Of a stretch of 64,000 nucleotides of DNA, positions 51,109-59,279 are shown piece by piece (within the stretch, counting starts at the first letter, position 1; every line of letters begins with the position of its first letter). Below the pieces are notes generated by a model. That model had not been told where the DNA came from and made no database searches. It saw only the letters and a list, made by a program, of their open reading frames with translations. The translations under genes and the position numbers were made by a program. Source of the DNA: Agromyces atrinae (GTDB taxonomy: Bacteria > Actinomycetota > Actinomycetes > Actinomycetales > Microbacteriaceae); the NCBI RefSeq assembly GCF_013407835.1, contig NZ_JACCBI010000001.1:744001-808000 (forward strand). Reading direction: 5' to 3'.

Positions 51109-51893
51109 CTAGCTCTTTCGAAGGATCGACCGCAACGCCGGTTCGAGGCTCGGATGACGGAAGCGGTAGCCCTCCGCGAGGAGCCGCTCGGGGGCGACCC
51201 AGCGGCTCTTGAGCACAAGTTCCGTCTCGGTGCGGATGACGGCCGAACCGATCTCGAGCATCCACCGCCGCGCCGGCAGCCCGATCGGCACACCGAGCAC
51301 TCGGCGCACCGTCGACATGAGTCCGCGCGAGTCGGACGCCTCCGGAGCCGCGACGTTCAACACCCCGCTCAGCTCGGGCGACGCGTGGGCGAAGCGGACG
51401 ATGTCGATGACGTCGTCGATGTGCACCCAGCTGAATCGTTGACGCCCGCCGCGCGCCGCGAACGCGTGGTACGTGCCGGCCCGGCGGCGAGCCGCCGTGT
51501 TCGGCCACCGTCCGTCGAGCTGCGCCCCGCCGAGGCCGAAGCGCGCGAGTCGCGCGAGCGGGACGAGCGCGCCGAGTTCATCCAGACGCCGGGAGGCTCG
51601 GCGCTCCGCCGTACCGCGTCGGAGAGCTGCCGCGTCGTCTCGACGCGTGAATCGAGGATGACGGCGCGGTTCTCCGGCGTGTATCGGCAGTTGACCGTCC
51701 TGCCGGCGAGGTTCACGAGCAGATCGGCGCCGTCGACGGCGCGTACGAGGCCGTCGACGTCGGACCAGGTGACGTCGGCTCCGCCGCGACCGATCGTGGT
51801 GACCGAGTCTCCGCCCTCGCGATACGACGCCACGAGACGCCGACCGATGAAGCCGGATGCTCCGGCGAAGACGACGCACTGCATCCGTGTCAT
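51109..51893 (-). pseudogene. Broken TIGR01777-type epimerase/reductase gene
   Basis: The N-terminal part (51893 to about 51575) encodes an NAD(P)-binding fold (VVFAGASGFIGRR) and reads normally to GVWMNSA. The C-terminal part (about 51574 to 51109), with GLGGAQLDGRW, RQRFSWVHIDDV and the DUF1731 end, is in another frame. The segment that should lie between them, roughly 60 residues with the catalytic Tyr region, is missing. An internal deletion not divisible by three explains both facts. The ATG at 51893 overlaps the stop of the DUF4166 gene (ATGA). Confidence 0.82.
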
Positions 51894-52522
51894 CCTCTCG
51901 ACTCGATGCGGTAGTCGAAGCTCCCGCGATAGCTGTAGATGACCCCGAGTACCGGAAGTTCGACGGTGCACGCGACGACCTGCTCACCGCGATCGTCGTC
52001 GAAGCGTTCGGTGAGCGTGACTCGAGGCGCCACGAGACGCGGCAGGCGCACGCGCACGCGCCCGAGTCGGAACCCGACTCGATCGGATCGCAGCACGAGT
52101 GCCGCCCCGTCGACCGCCGCGACGAACCGAACCCGCAGGATGCCGCCGCGACCGAGATCGTCGACGAGCGCTCCCGACACATGCGCGATGCGATCGCGCA
52201 TGACGGCGGTTCCCGACCGGAGATGGAACGTGCGTTCGGCGGCCACCGCAGCACGACCGGTGACGGGCGTGTTCACGACGTCGAACGCGACGCCGCGCTC
52301 GTACCCCGGGAATGCGACGCCGAATCGCGCGAGGACCGCGAGGAGCGGCCAGACCGATCGTCGCGGCGAACCGACCACATCGAACACCCCGCGACCCACA
52401 CCGACATGCCCGTCGGGGATCGTCGAGAAGTAACGCCGCAGCCGTGGATGCAGGTCGTCGATGCGCGCGCCCAGCACCGCCTCATAGGGCGAGACGGCGC
52501 CGGGCGCGGACGACCGACTCAA
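51890..52522 (-). CDS. DUF4166 domain protein
   Basis: A 210-aa protein matching DUF4166, found in bacteria alone or joined to dehydrogenase or epimerase domains; its function is unknown. Segments such as SPYEAVLGARIDDLHPRLRRYF and VLGVIYSYRGSFDYR fit the family. I chose a TTG start at 52522 because it overlaps the DUF885 stop as TTGA; a GTG about 18 codons later is the alternative. Its stop overlaps the start of the broken epimerase gene, so the three genes form one coupled unit. Confidence 0.75.
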   Translation of the reverse strand: MSRSSAPGAVSPYEAVLGARIDDLHPRLRRYFSTIPDGHVGVGRGVFDVVGSPRRSVWPLLAVLARFGVAFPGYERGVAFDVVNTPVTGRAAVAAERTFHLRSGTAVMRDRIAHVSGALVDDLGRGGILRVRFVAAVDGAALVLRSDRVGFRLGRVRVRLPRLVAPRVTLTERFDDDRGEQVVACTVELPVLGVIYSYRGSFDYRIESRG

Positions 52523-54192
52523 CCGAGCAGTGTCTTCTTGAGCGTGTCGAGACCGACGCCGCCGATGTCGAGCGCGCGGCGGTGGAAGTCGCGGATGTCG
52601 AAGGCGGCACCCTCGCGCGCGCGGTACTCGTCGCGGATCTGCTCCCAGATGCGCTGACCGACCTTGTACGACGGCGCCTGACCCGGCCACCCGAGGTAGC
52701 GGTTGACCTCGAAGCGCACGAACCCGTCGTTCATGTTGACGTTCTGCCCCAGGAACTCGAAGGCGTACTCGCCCGTCCACGGGCCGGAACCCTCGGGGAG
52801 CTGCTTCTCGAGGTGGACGCCGATGTCGAGCACGACGCGCGCCGCACGCAACCGCTGACCGTCGAGCATGCCGAGGCGGTCGGCGGGATCGTCGAGGTAG
52901 CCCAGCTGCTCCATGAGTCGCTCGGCGTAGAGCGCCCAGCCCTCGGCGTGGCCCGACGTACCGGCGAGCTGACGCCGCCAGGTGTTGAGCTTCGCGCGGT
53001 TGTAGACGGCCTGACCGATCTGGAGGTGGTGTCCGGGAACACCCTCGTGGTAGACCGTCGTGAGCTCGCGCCACGTGTCGAACTCGGTGACGCCCTCGGG
53101 CACCGACCACCACATGCGACCGGGCCGCGAGAAGTCGTCGGTCGGCCCGGTGTAGTAGATGCCGCCCTCTTGCGTCGGGGCGATCATGCACTCGAGCGTC
53201 CGGATCTCGTCGGGGATGTCGAACTGCGTGGCGCCGAGCTCGGCGACGGCACGGTCGCTCGTCTCCTGCATCCACTTCTGCAGGGCGTCGGTGCCGATGA
53301 GCTTCCGGCTCGTGTCGCCGTCGAGGAAGGCGATCGCCTCGGCGACTCCCCCACCCGGAACGATCTCGCGAGCGATCGACTCCTGCTCCTCGACCATGCG
53401 TGCGAGCTCCTCGATGCCCCACTCGTACGTCTCGTCGAGGTCGATCTTCGCACCGAGGAACCGACGCGACTGCAGCTCGTAGATCTCGCGGCCGACGGCG
53501 TCGCCCGGGCGGGCGGCCGGAGCCAGCTCGTTCTCGAGGAAGTCGGCGAGGACGCCGTACGCGTGCGCCGACGCCTCGGCTCCGCGGGCGAGCTCCGCCG
53601 CGAGGGCGCTCGGGAGCTCTCCTCCGTCGACGGCCGCACCCGCGACGAAGGCGCCGAAGAAGCCGTCGGGCTTCTGATTCTTGCGGGCCTGCAGCGCGAC
53701 CTCGCGGACCTGGCGGATCGCCGGGGTCGTGCCCCGCTCGATGCCGAGGCGCAGGGTCTCGATGTAGCCGTCGACCGCGGCGGGCAGGTTCGACAGTCGC
53801 GACGCGATGTTCTCCCAGTCGCCGACCTCGTCGGTCGCCATGAGGTCGAAGATCTCTCGCATCTCCTGCGACGGGCTCGCGATGACGTTGAGGTCGCGCA
53901 GGTGGAGGCCGGCGTCGTCGCTCTCGACATCGAGTGCGAGTTCGCTGCGCAGGTCGGCGATCGTCACCTCGTCGACGGAGTCGACGGGAGTCGCTGCGTC
54001 GAGACGGGCGATCGTGCGCTTCGCCTCGCCGATGTAGCGTTCCTGACCCGCCGGCGAGTAGTCCCCGAACGCGCCGTCGCCCGCCGTCCGTCCGATGTAG
54101 GTTCCGAGCACGGGGCTCAGTTCGACCAGGGTGTCGACCCACTCCTCGGCGATCGTGTCGACCGGAGTGGGTTCTCTCTTCTCTGTTGCCAT
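52519..54192 (-). CDS. DUF885 family protein, probable zinc peptidase
   Basis: A 557-aa protein of the DUF885 family, related to metallopeptidases. The candidate zinc motif is HEGVPGHH at about residues 380-387, with a downstream glutamate in SGHAEGWALYAE. No signal peptide is seen, so it is probably cytosolic. The ATG at 54192 has TAGGCT 6 nt upstream. It heads a coupled unit with DUF4166 and the broken epimerase. Confidence 0.9.
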   Translation of the reverse strand: MATEKREPTPVDTIAEEWVDTLVELSPVLGTYIGRTAGDGAFGDYSPAGQERYIGEAKRTIARLDAATPVDSVDEVTIADLRSELALDVESDDAGLHLRDLNVIASPSQEMREIFDLMATDEVGDWENIASRLSNLPAAVDGYIETLRLGIERGTTPAIRQVREVALQARKNQKPDGFFGAFVAGAAVDGGELPSALAAELARGAEASAHAYGVLADFLENELAPAARPGDAVGREIYELQSRRFLGAKIDLDETYEWGIEELARMVEEQESIAREIVPGGGVAEAIAFLDGDTSRKLIGTDALQKWMQETSDRAVAELGATQFDIPDEIRTLECMIAPTQEGGIYYTGPTDDFSRPGRMWWSVPEGVTEFDTWRELTTVYHEGVPGHHLQIGQAVYNRAKLNTWRRQLAGTSGHAEGWALYAERLMEQLGYLDDPADRLGMLDGQRLRAARVVLDIGVHLEKQLPEGSGPWTGEYAFEFLGQNVNMNDGFVRFEVNRYLGWPGQAPSYKVGQRIWEQIRDEYRAREGAAFDIRDFHRRALDIGGVGLDTLKKTLLG

Positions 54193-54198
54193 GAATCG

Positions 54199-54204
54199 AG
54201 CCTA
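54199..54204 (-). promoter_or_regulatory. -10 element of the DUF885 gene, probably leaderless
   Basis: TAGGCT on the minus strand, 6 nt before the ATG at 54192. Confidence 0.5.
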
Positions 54205-54229
54205 CTCACCGGCCGTACGGGCCGAGCCG

Positions 54230-56905
54230 TCAGTGTGCAGCGGAGTCCCAGTTGGCTCCGATACCGACCTGGACGTCGAGCGGAACCGTGAGATCGGCAG
54301 CACCGGCCATGCGAGTACGGACGATCTCCTCGAGGACGACGGCCTCGCCCGAACCGACCTCGAAGACGAGCTCGTCGTGCACCTGCATGAGCATGCGGGA
54401 GGCGAGCGAGCGCTCACGGATGTCGGTCTCGATGCCGATCATCGCGATCTTGATGATGTCGGCCGCCGAGCCCTGGATCGGCGAGTTGAGCGCTGCACGC
54501 TCGGCGTTCTCACGCAGCACGCGGTTGGGGCTGTGGAGGTCGGGGAACGGGCGCCGGCGGCCGAAGATCGTCTCGGTGTAGCCGTCGACCTTCGCCTGCT
54601 CGACGACGTTGCGGAGGTACTCGCGCACCGCGCCGAATCGCTCGAAGTAGTCCTTCATGAGCTGACGCGCCTCGGACTGCTCGATGCGGAGCTGCTTCGA
54701 GAGACCGAAGGCGCTCAGGCCGTAGGCGAGACCGTACGACATGGCCTTGACCTTCGTGCGCATGTGGGGCGACACGTCTTCGGGAGCGACGCCGAAGATG
54801 CGGGCACCGACGAAGCGGTGGAGGTCCTCCCCCGCGTTGAAGGCCTCGATGAGCCCCGGGTCTTCCGACAGGTGAGCCATGATCCGCATCTCGATCTGCG
54901 AGTAGTCGGCCGTGAGCAGGTTCTCGTACTCGGGGCCCGACTGGAAGGCCGCACGGATGCGTCGCCCCTCCTCCGTGCGGATCGGGATGTTCTGCAGGTT
55001 CGGGTCGTTCGAGGAGATGCGGCCCGTCGCGGTGCCGACCTGCACGTAGCTGGTGTGCACGCGACCCGTGCCGTCGATCGACTTGTCGACCGTCTCGACG
55101 ATCTGGCGGAGCTTCGTCGCGTCGCGGTGCTCGAGCAGCAGGCCGAGGAATGGGTGCGGGTTCGACTCCTGCAGGTCGGCGAGTGCCCCGGCATCCGTCG
55201 AGTAGCCCGTCTTGGTCGCGCGCGTCTTCGGCATGCCGAGCTGGTCGAACAGCACCTCTTGCAGCTGCTTCGGCGAACCGAGGTTGACCTCGCGGCCGAT
55301 CTCGGCGAACGCCGTCTGGGCGATCGTCGCCGCACGCTCTCCGAGCTGCGACGAGAGTTCGGCGAGCTCGGTGTGGTTGACGCTCACCCCGCGGAGCTCC
55401 ATCTCGGTCAGGACGAGCGTGATCGGGATCTCGATCTCGTCGTGGACGCGGCGCTCCCCCTCGCTCATCTCGGCGAGCACGACGGGCGCGACGCGGAGCG
55501 AGAACCACGCGTGCGTCGCGGGGCCTGCGCTCGCACCCTCTTCGGGCACGAGCTGCGACGGATCGGGCACGGGGAGCGTCTCGTCGAGGTAGCGGAAGAC
55601 GAGGTCAGCGAGGGTCTTCTCCTGGCCACCGGGGCGCACGAGCCAGCCCGCGATGAGGGGGTCGACGCTGAGGCCGTTGACCGTGAGTCCGCTGCGACGA
55701 GCGGCCTTCAGCTGCGGCTTCGCGTCGGTGAGGATCTTCGGCGCATCACTCGCGAGCCATTCTTCGAAGGGCTCGTAGTCGCGGCTTCCGGCCTGCCACG
55801 GCACCGTGACGCTCTCGGTGGACGTGGCGATGCCGGCACCGATGACCTGGCCGTCGAGGATCTCGAACGAGAGCCCGAGCCCCGCCGGCTCGGCGGCGAC
55901 GGCACGCTTCAACCATCCGGCGAGCTCTTCGTCGAGGAGCGGCTGCGCCTCGGGCGCCGCCTGCGATGTCGGCGCCTCCTCGGCGGACTCACCGCCGTTC
56001 ACGACGCCGGACGACTCGGCGGCGGCCTTGAGGACGCGGTCGAGGAGCGTCTTGAACTCGAGGCGACCGAAGATCGCACGCACGGCCTGCTCGTCCATCG
56101 GGCGCGCTTCGAGCTCGTCGAGTTCGACGCCCAGCTCGACATCCGTGACGAGGCGGTTGAGACGACGGTTGCGGATCGCGTTCTCTTTGTTGTCGCGGAG
56201 GCTCTGGCCGACGACGCCCTTGATCGATTCGGCGTTCTCGAGGATGCCGTCGAGCGAGCCGTAGAGGCCGAGCCACTTGACGGCGGTCTTCTCGCCGACC
56301 TTGGGGATGCCGGGGAGGTTGTCGCTCGTCTCGCCGACGAGGGCGGCGATCTCGGGGTACTGCTCAGGGCGGACGCCGTAGCGCTCGAGCACGGCCTCGG
56401 GGTCGTAGCGCTTCAGCTGCGAGACGCCCTGCACCGACGGGTACAGGAGGGTCACCTCGTCGGTGACGAGCTGGATCGAGTCGCGGTCTCCCGAGACGAC
56501 GAGCACGCGATAGCCCTCGGAACTGCCGCGCGCGGCGAGGGTCGCGAGGATGTCGTCCGCCTCGAAGTCCTCCTTGACGATCGTGCGGATGCTCATGGCC
56601 GCGAGGGCCTCCTGGAGCAGCGGCACCTGACCGATGAACTCGGACGGCGTCTCGCCACGCGTGCCCTTGTACTCGGGGTACTCGCGCGTACGGAACGAGT
56701 ACCGCGAGATGTCGAAGGCGACGGCGATATGCGTCGGCTTCTCGTTGCGCAACAGGTTGATGAGCATCGCGAGGAAGCCGTGGATGGCATTCGTGTGCTG
56801 ACCGTCGCGGGTCTGGAAACTGTCGATCGGCAACGCGTAGAACGCCCGGAAGGCGAGCGAGTGGCCGTCGATGACGAGGAGGGTAGGCTTTTCTGCGTCC
56901 GACAC
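54230..56905 (-). CDS. polA: DNA polymerase I
   Basis: An 891-aa repair and Okazaki-fragment polymerase. It has an N-terminal 5' nuclease domain (to about residue 290), a degenerate 3'-5' exonuclease-like domain, and the polymerase domain with motif A TADYSQIEMR and motif C MQVHDELVFE. The first exonuclease motif reads GLSFEIL instead of DxE, so proofreading is probably lost, as in mycobacteria. The start is a GTG with TAGGCT 6 nt upstream, probably leaderless. It is divergent from a thioesterase gene. Confidence 0.97.
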   Translation of the reverse strand: MSDAEKPTLLVIDGHSLAFRAFYALPIDSFQTRDGQHTNAIHGFLAMLINLLRNEKPTHIAVAFDISRYSFRTREYPEYKGTRGETPSEFIGQVPLLQEALAAMSIRTIVKEDFEADDILATLAARGSSEGYRVLVVSGDRDSIQLVTDEVTLLYPSVQGVSQLKRYDPEAVLERYGVRPEQYPEIAALVGETSDNLPGIPKVGEKTAVKWLGLYGSLDGILENAESIKGVVGQSLRDNKENAIRNRRLNRLVTDVELGVELDELEARPMDEQAVRAIFGRLEFKTLLDRVLKAAAESSGVVNGGESAEEAPTSQAAPEAQPLLDEELAGWLKRAVAAEPAGLGLSFEILDGQVIGAGIATSTESVTVPWQAGSRDYEPFEEWLASDAPKILTDAKPQLKAARRSGLTVNGLSVDPLIAGWLVRPGGQEKTLADLVFRYLDETLPVPDPSQLVPEEGASAGPATHAWFSLRVAPVVLAEMSEGERRVHDEIEIPITLVLTEMELRGVSVNHTELAELSSQLGERAATIAQTAFAEIGREVNLGSPKQLQEVLFDQLGMPKTRATKTGYSTDAGALADLQESNPHPFLGLLLEHRDATKLRQIVETVDKSIDGTGRVHTSYVQVGTATGRISSNDPNLQNIPIRTEEGRRIRAAFQSGPEYENLLTADYSQIEMRIMAHLSEDPGLIEAFNAGEDLHRFVGARIFGVAPEDVSPHMRTKVKAMSYGLAYGLSAFGLSKQLRIEQSEARQLMKDYFERFGAVREYLRNVVEQAKVDGYTETIFGRRRPFPDLHSPNRVLRENAERAALNSPIQGSAADIIKIAMIGIETDIRERSLASRMLMQVHDELVFEVGSGEAVVLEEIVRTRMAGAADLTVPLDVQVGIGANWDSAAH

Positions 56906-56911
56906 GAGCCC

Positions 56912-56917
56912 AGCCTA
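56912..56917 (-). promoter_or_regulatory. -10 element of polA, probably leaderless
   Basis: TAGGCT on the minus strand, 6 nt before the GTG at 56905. A short inverted repeat (CCGCCT / AGGCGG, 56922-56938) lies just upstream. Confidence 0.5.
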
Positions 56918-56959
56918 CAAGCCGCCTCCGACAGGCGGTCGGCCCCACGCAAGGTGACC

Positions 56960-57382
56960 ATGACCGAGACCAGCAACGCCGCCCTCGAATACCTGCAGTC
57001 CCGCGGGATCGGTGCCCTCGCCGAGAAGATGGGCATCGAGTTCCTCGAGTTCACCGTCGAACGATCGGTCGCCCGGATGCCGGTCGAGGGCAACACGCAG
57101 CCCGCGATGCTCCTGCACGGCGGCGCCTACGTCGTCCTCGGAGAATCGCTCGGGTCGATGGCGGCGAACCTCTACGCCGGCGCCGGCCGGCTCGCCGTCG
57201 GCATCGAGATCAACGCCACCCACACGCGTTCGGCGACCGAGGGCTTCGTCACGGGGGTGTGCACGCCCATCCATCTCGGACGCACGCTCACGACCCACGA
57301 GATCGCGGTGACGGACGAACAGGGTCGCCGCTGCTCGACGATCCGCATCACCAATCTCGTGAAGGACCGCCCCGCCTCGTGA
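56960..57382 (+). CDS. Hotdog-fold thioesterase (PaaI type)
   Basis: A 140-aa acyl-CoA thioesterase-like protein. The hotdog core includes MLLHGGAYVVLGESLGSMAA and EINATHTRSATEGFVTGVC, which contain the usual Gly, Glu and Asn/His positions. AAGGTGA lies upstream of the ATG. It is divergent from polA with a 54-bp gap. It may act on menaquinone-pathway DHNA-CoA or phenylacetate CoA esters; the sequence alone cannot decide. Confidence 0.88.
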   Translation: MTETSNAALEYLQSRGIGALAEKMGIEFLEFTVERSVARMPVEGNTQPAMLLHGGAYVVLGESLGSMAANLYAGAGRLAVGIEINATHTRSATEGFVTGVCTPIHLGRTLTTHEIAVTDEQGRRCSTIRITNLVKDRPAS

Positions 57383-57386
57383 ACGA

Positions 57387-57440
57387 CGAACGCCGCCGCC
57401 CGGAGGCGACGGCGTTCGGTGGGACACCCCGGAGGGGTGT
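57387..57440. terminator. Two hairpin terminators between the thioesterase and response regulator genes
   Basis: The first is a 9-bp stem CGAACGCCG / CGGCGTTCG (57387-57395, 57410-57418) after the thioesterase. The second is ACACCCC / GGGGTGT (57424-57430, 57434-57440), 6 nt after the response regulator stop. Confidence 0.7.
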
Positions 57441-57446
57441 GAGAGA

Positions 57447-58055
57447 TCAGGACTTCTTCGGCGCGAGCTGCTCGATGATCGCCTGAGCGACATCGTGCAT
57501 CGTCAGTCGGCGGTCCATCGACGCCTTCTGGATCCAGCGGAACGCCTCGGGCTCGGACAGGCCCATCTTCTCGTTCAGGAGGCCCTTGGCCCGGTCGACG
57601 AGCTTGCGGGTCTCGAAGCGCTCGACCATGTCGCCGACCTCGGCCTCGAGGGCGATGATCTGCGCGTGACGCGCGAGGGCGATCTCGATGGCGGGGAGAA
57701 GATCGTTGGGCGTGAACGGCTTGACGACGTACGCGAGAGCACCGGCCTCGCTCGCCTGCTCGACGAGCTCCTTCTGGCTGAACGCGGTGAGGAGCACGAC
57801 GGGCGCGATGCGGCCCTTGCCGAGCTGCTCGGCGGCCTGGATGCCCGTCATCTTCGGCATCTTGACGTCCATGACCACGAGGTCGGGACGCAGTTCGGTC
57901 GCGAGCGCGACGGCCGTCTCGCCGTCACCGGCCTCGCCGACGACGTCGAATCCGTTGTCGCGGAGGATCTCGACGATGTCGAGTCGGATGAGGGATTCGT
58001 CCTCGGCCACGACGACGCGACGGGGCGCCGTGGAAGTGTTCTCGGTGTCAGTCAC
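57447..58055 (-). CDS. ANTAR-domain response regulator (PdtaR-like)
   Basis: A 202-aa regulator with an N-terminal receiver domain (phospho-acceptor Asp63 in VVMDVKMP, Lys112 in YVVKPF) and a C-terminal ANTAR RNA-binding domain (about residues 140-196, RAKGLLNEKMGLSEPEAFRWIQKASM). ANTAR proteins act by binding paired hairpins in mRNA to prevent termination. The start is a GTG with TAGGCT 7 nt upstream. The cognate kinase is not in the window. It is orthologous in appearance to mycobacterial PdtaR. Confidence 0.93.
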   Translation of the reverse strand: MTDTENTSTAPRRVVVAEDESLIRLDIVEILRDNGFDVVGEAGDGETAVALATELRPDLVVMDVKMPKMTGIQAAEQLGKGRIAPVVLLTAFSQKELVEQASEAGALAYVVKPFTPNDLLPAIEIALARHAQIIALEAEVGDMVERFETRKLVDRAKGLLNEKMGLSEPEAFRWIQKASMDRRLTMHDVAQAIIEQLAPKKS

Positions 58056-58062
58056 GCCTGAA

Positions 58063-58068
58063 AGCCTA
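58063..58068 (-). promoter_or_regulatory. -10 element of the ANTAR regulator, probably leaderless
   Basis: TAGGCT on the minus strand, 7 nt before the GTG at 58055. A plus-strand TATCCT (58072-58077) nearby may serve tRNA-Leu. Confidence 0.5.
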
Positions 58069-58092
58069 CGGTATCCTGATCCAGGCTCGTGA

Positions 58093-58178
58093 GCCGGTGT
58101 GGCGGAATGGCAGACGCGGAGCACTCAAAATGCTTTGTCCGAGAGGACGTGTGGGTTCGACCCCCACCACCGGCACCA
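58093..58178 (+). tRNA. tRNA-Leu (anticodon CAA)
   Basis: An 86-nt class II tRNA. Acceptor arms GCCGGTG (58093-58099) and CACCGGC (58168-58174) pair fully, followed by A and an encoded CCA. The anticodon loop is CTCAAAA, giving CAA, which reads UUG. A long variable arm and the GGTTCGACCCC T-arm are present. Confidence 0.96.
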
Positions 58179-58199
58179 TCTGAAGGGTAGAGATCGGCG

Positions 58200-59213
58200 A
58201 TGAACGATACCCCCGGACCCACCCGGCCCACGCAGCTGCGGCGCGAGACCTGGCGGCACATCATCGTCCGCACCGCGCGGCGTTTCGGCTTCGACGATCT
58301 GCCCGACGCTGCTGCGTCACTGACCTACTACGCCGTCCTCGCGATCTTCCCCGCACTCATCGCGATCGTCGCCGGCTTCGTCGTCTTCAGCGACGAGGGC
58401 GTCGCCATCGACGCCGTGCTCGCCCGCTTCGAAGAGGTCTTCCCGGGCGTGTCGACCGAGAACGTGCGCGGTGCACTCGACGAGCTCGCCTCGCAGGCCG
58501 GCTGGTACGCGCTCATCGTCGGTGCGCTCGTCACCGTCTGGGCGGTCTCACGCTATGTCGGTGCGTTCTCACGCACCCTCAACCGCATCTACGAGATCGA
58601 CGAGGGACGACGCTTCCCGCGGCTGAAGCCCGAGCAGCTCGCCGTGAGCCTCGCCATCATCCTGCTCTGGGCGCTCATCGCCTGCTGCGTGATCATCGCG
58701 GGGCCGACGGCCGACGACGTCGCCGCCGCCTGGGGTATCGGCGAACCCTGGCTCATGGTCTGGGGCATCCTGCGCTGGCCGCTCGCGGTGGCCCTCGCCG
58801 TCGTCCTCATCGGCATGCTCTACTACGCGACGCCCAACGTGCACCAGCGCCGGTTCCGCTGGCTCAGCCTCGGGGCCGGCATCGCGCTGCTCGTCCTCGT
58901 CGCGTCGTCGGCCGGCTTCTTCCTCTACGTCGCGAACTTCGCGCAGTACGACCGCATCTACCGCTCGCTCGCGGGCGCGCTCATCTTCCTCATCTGGGTG
59001 TGGATCGCGAACCTCGCCGTGCTCCTCGGCGCCGAGTTCGACTCCGAGGTGGAGCGCGGCCGGCAGCTGCAGGCGGGCATCGCGGCCGAGGAGAGACTCG
59101 TCATGGAGCCGCGCGACACGGCCCTCAGCGACATCCGTGCCGAACGCATCCGCCGCGAGGTCGACGACGCCCGCGACATCCGCTATCGCAGCGCACCCCG
59201 CGGCACGCTCTGA
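58200..59213 (+). CDS. YihY/BrkB family inner-membrane protein
   Basis: A 337-aa protein with six hydrophobic segments and the family motif ASLTYYAVLAIFPALIAI near residue 40. YihY proteins are of uncertain function; an older RNase BN label for the group is not supported. It starts 21 nt after tRNA-Leu and may be read from the tRNA promoter. The C-terminal 50 residues are charged and cytoplasmic. Confidence 0.9.
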   Translation: MNDTPGPTRPTQLRRETWRHIIVRTARRFGFDDLPDAAASLTYYAVLAIFPALIAIVAGFVVFSDEGVAIDAVLARFEEVFPGVSTENVRGALDELASQAGWYALIVGALVTVWAVSRYVGAFSRTLNRIYEIDEGRRFPRLKPEQLAVSLAIILLWALIACCVIIAGPTADDVAAAWGIGEPWLMVWGILRWPLAVALAVVLIGMLYYATPNVHQRRFRWLSLGAGIALLVLVASSAGFFLYVANFAQYDRIYRSLAGALIFLIWVWIANLAVLLGAEFDSEVERGRQLQAGIAAEERLVMEPRDTALSDIRAERIRREVDDARDIRYRSAPRGTL

Positions 59214-59233
59214 CGAACGTCGCGACAACGGAA

Positions 59234-59267
59234 GAAGGGCCGGTGCGATCTCTCGCACCGGCCCTTC
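59234..59267. terminator. Bidirectional hairpin terminator between YihY and pyk
   Basis: A perfect 15-bp stem (GAAGGGCCGGTGCGA at 59234-59248, complement 59253-59267) with a 4-base loop between convergent genes. Confidence 0.88.
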
Positions 59268-59279
59268 GTCACGACGGGG

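Noticed and set aside
54131..56938. Long plus-strand frame running through polA into the thioesterase gene
   Set aside because: Only its last 140 codons (from 56960) encode a real hotdog protein; the rest is antisense to polA.
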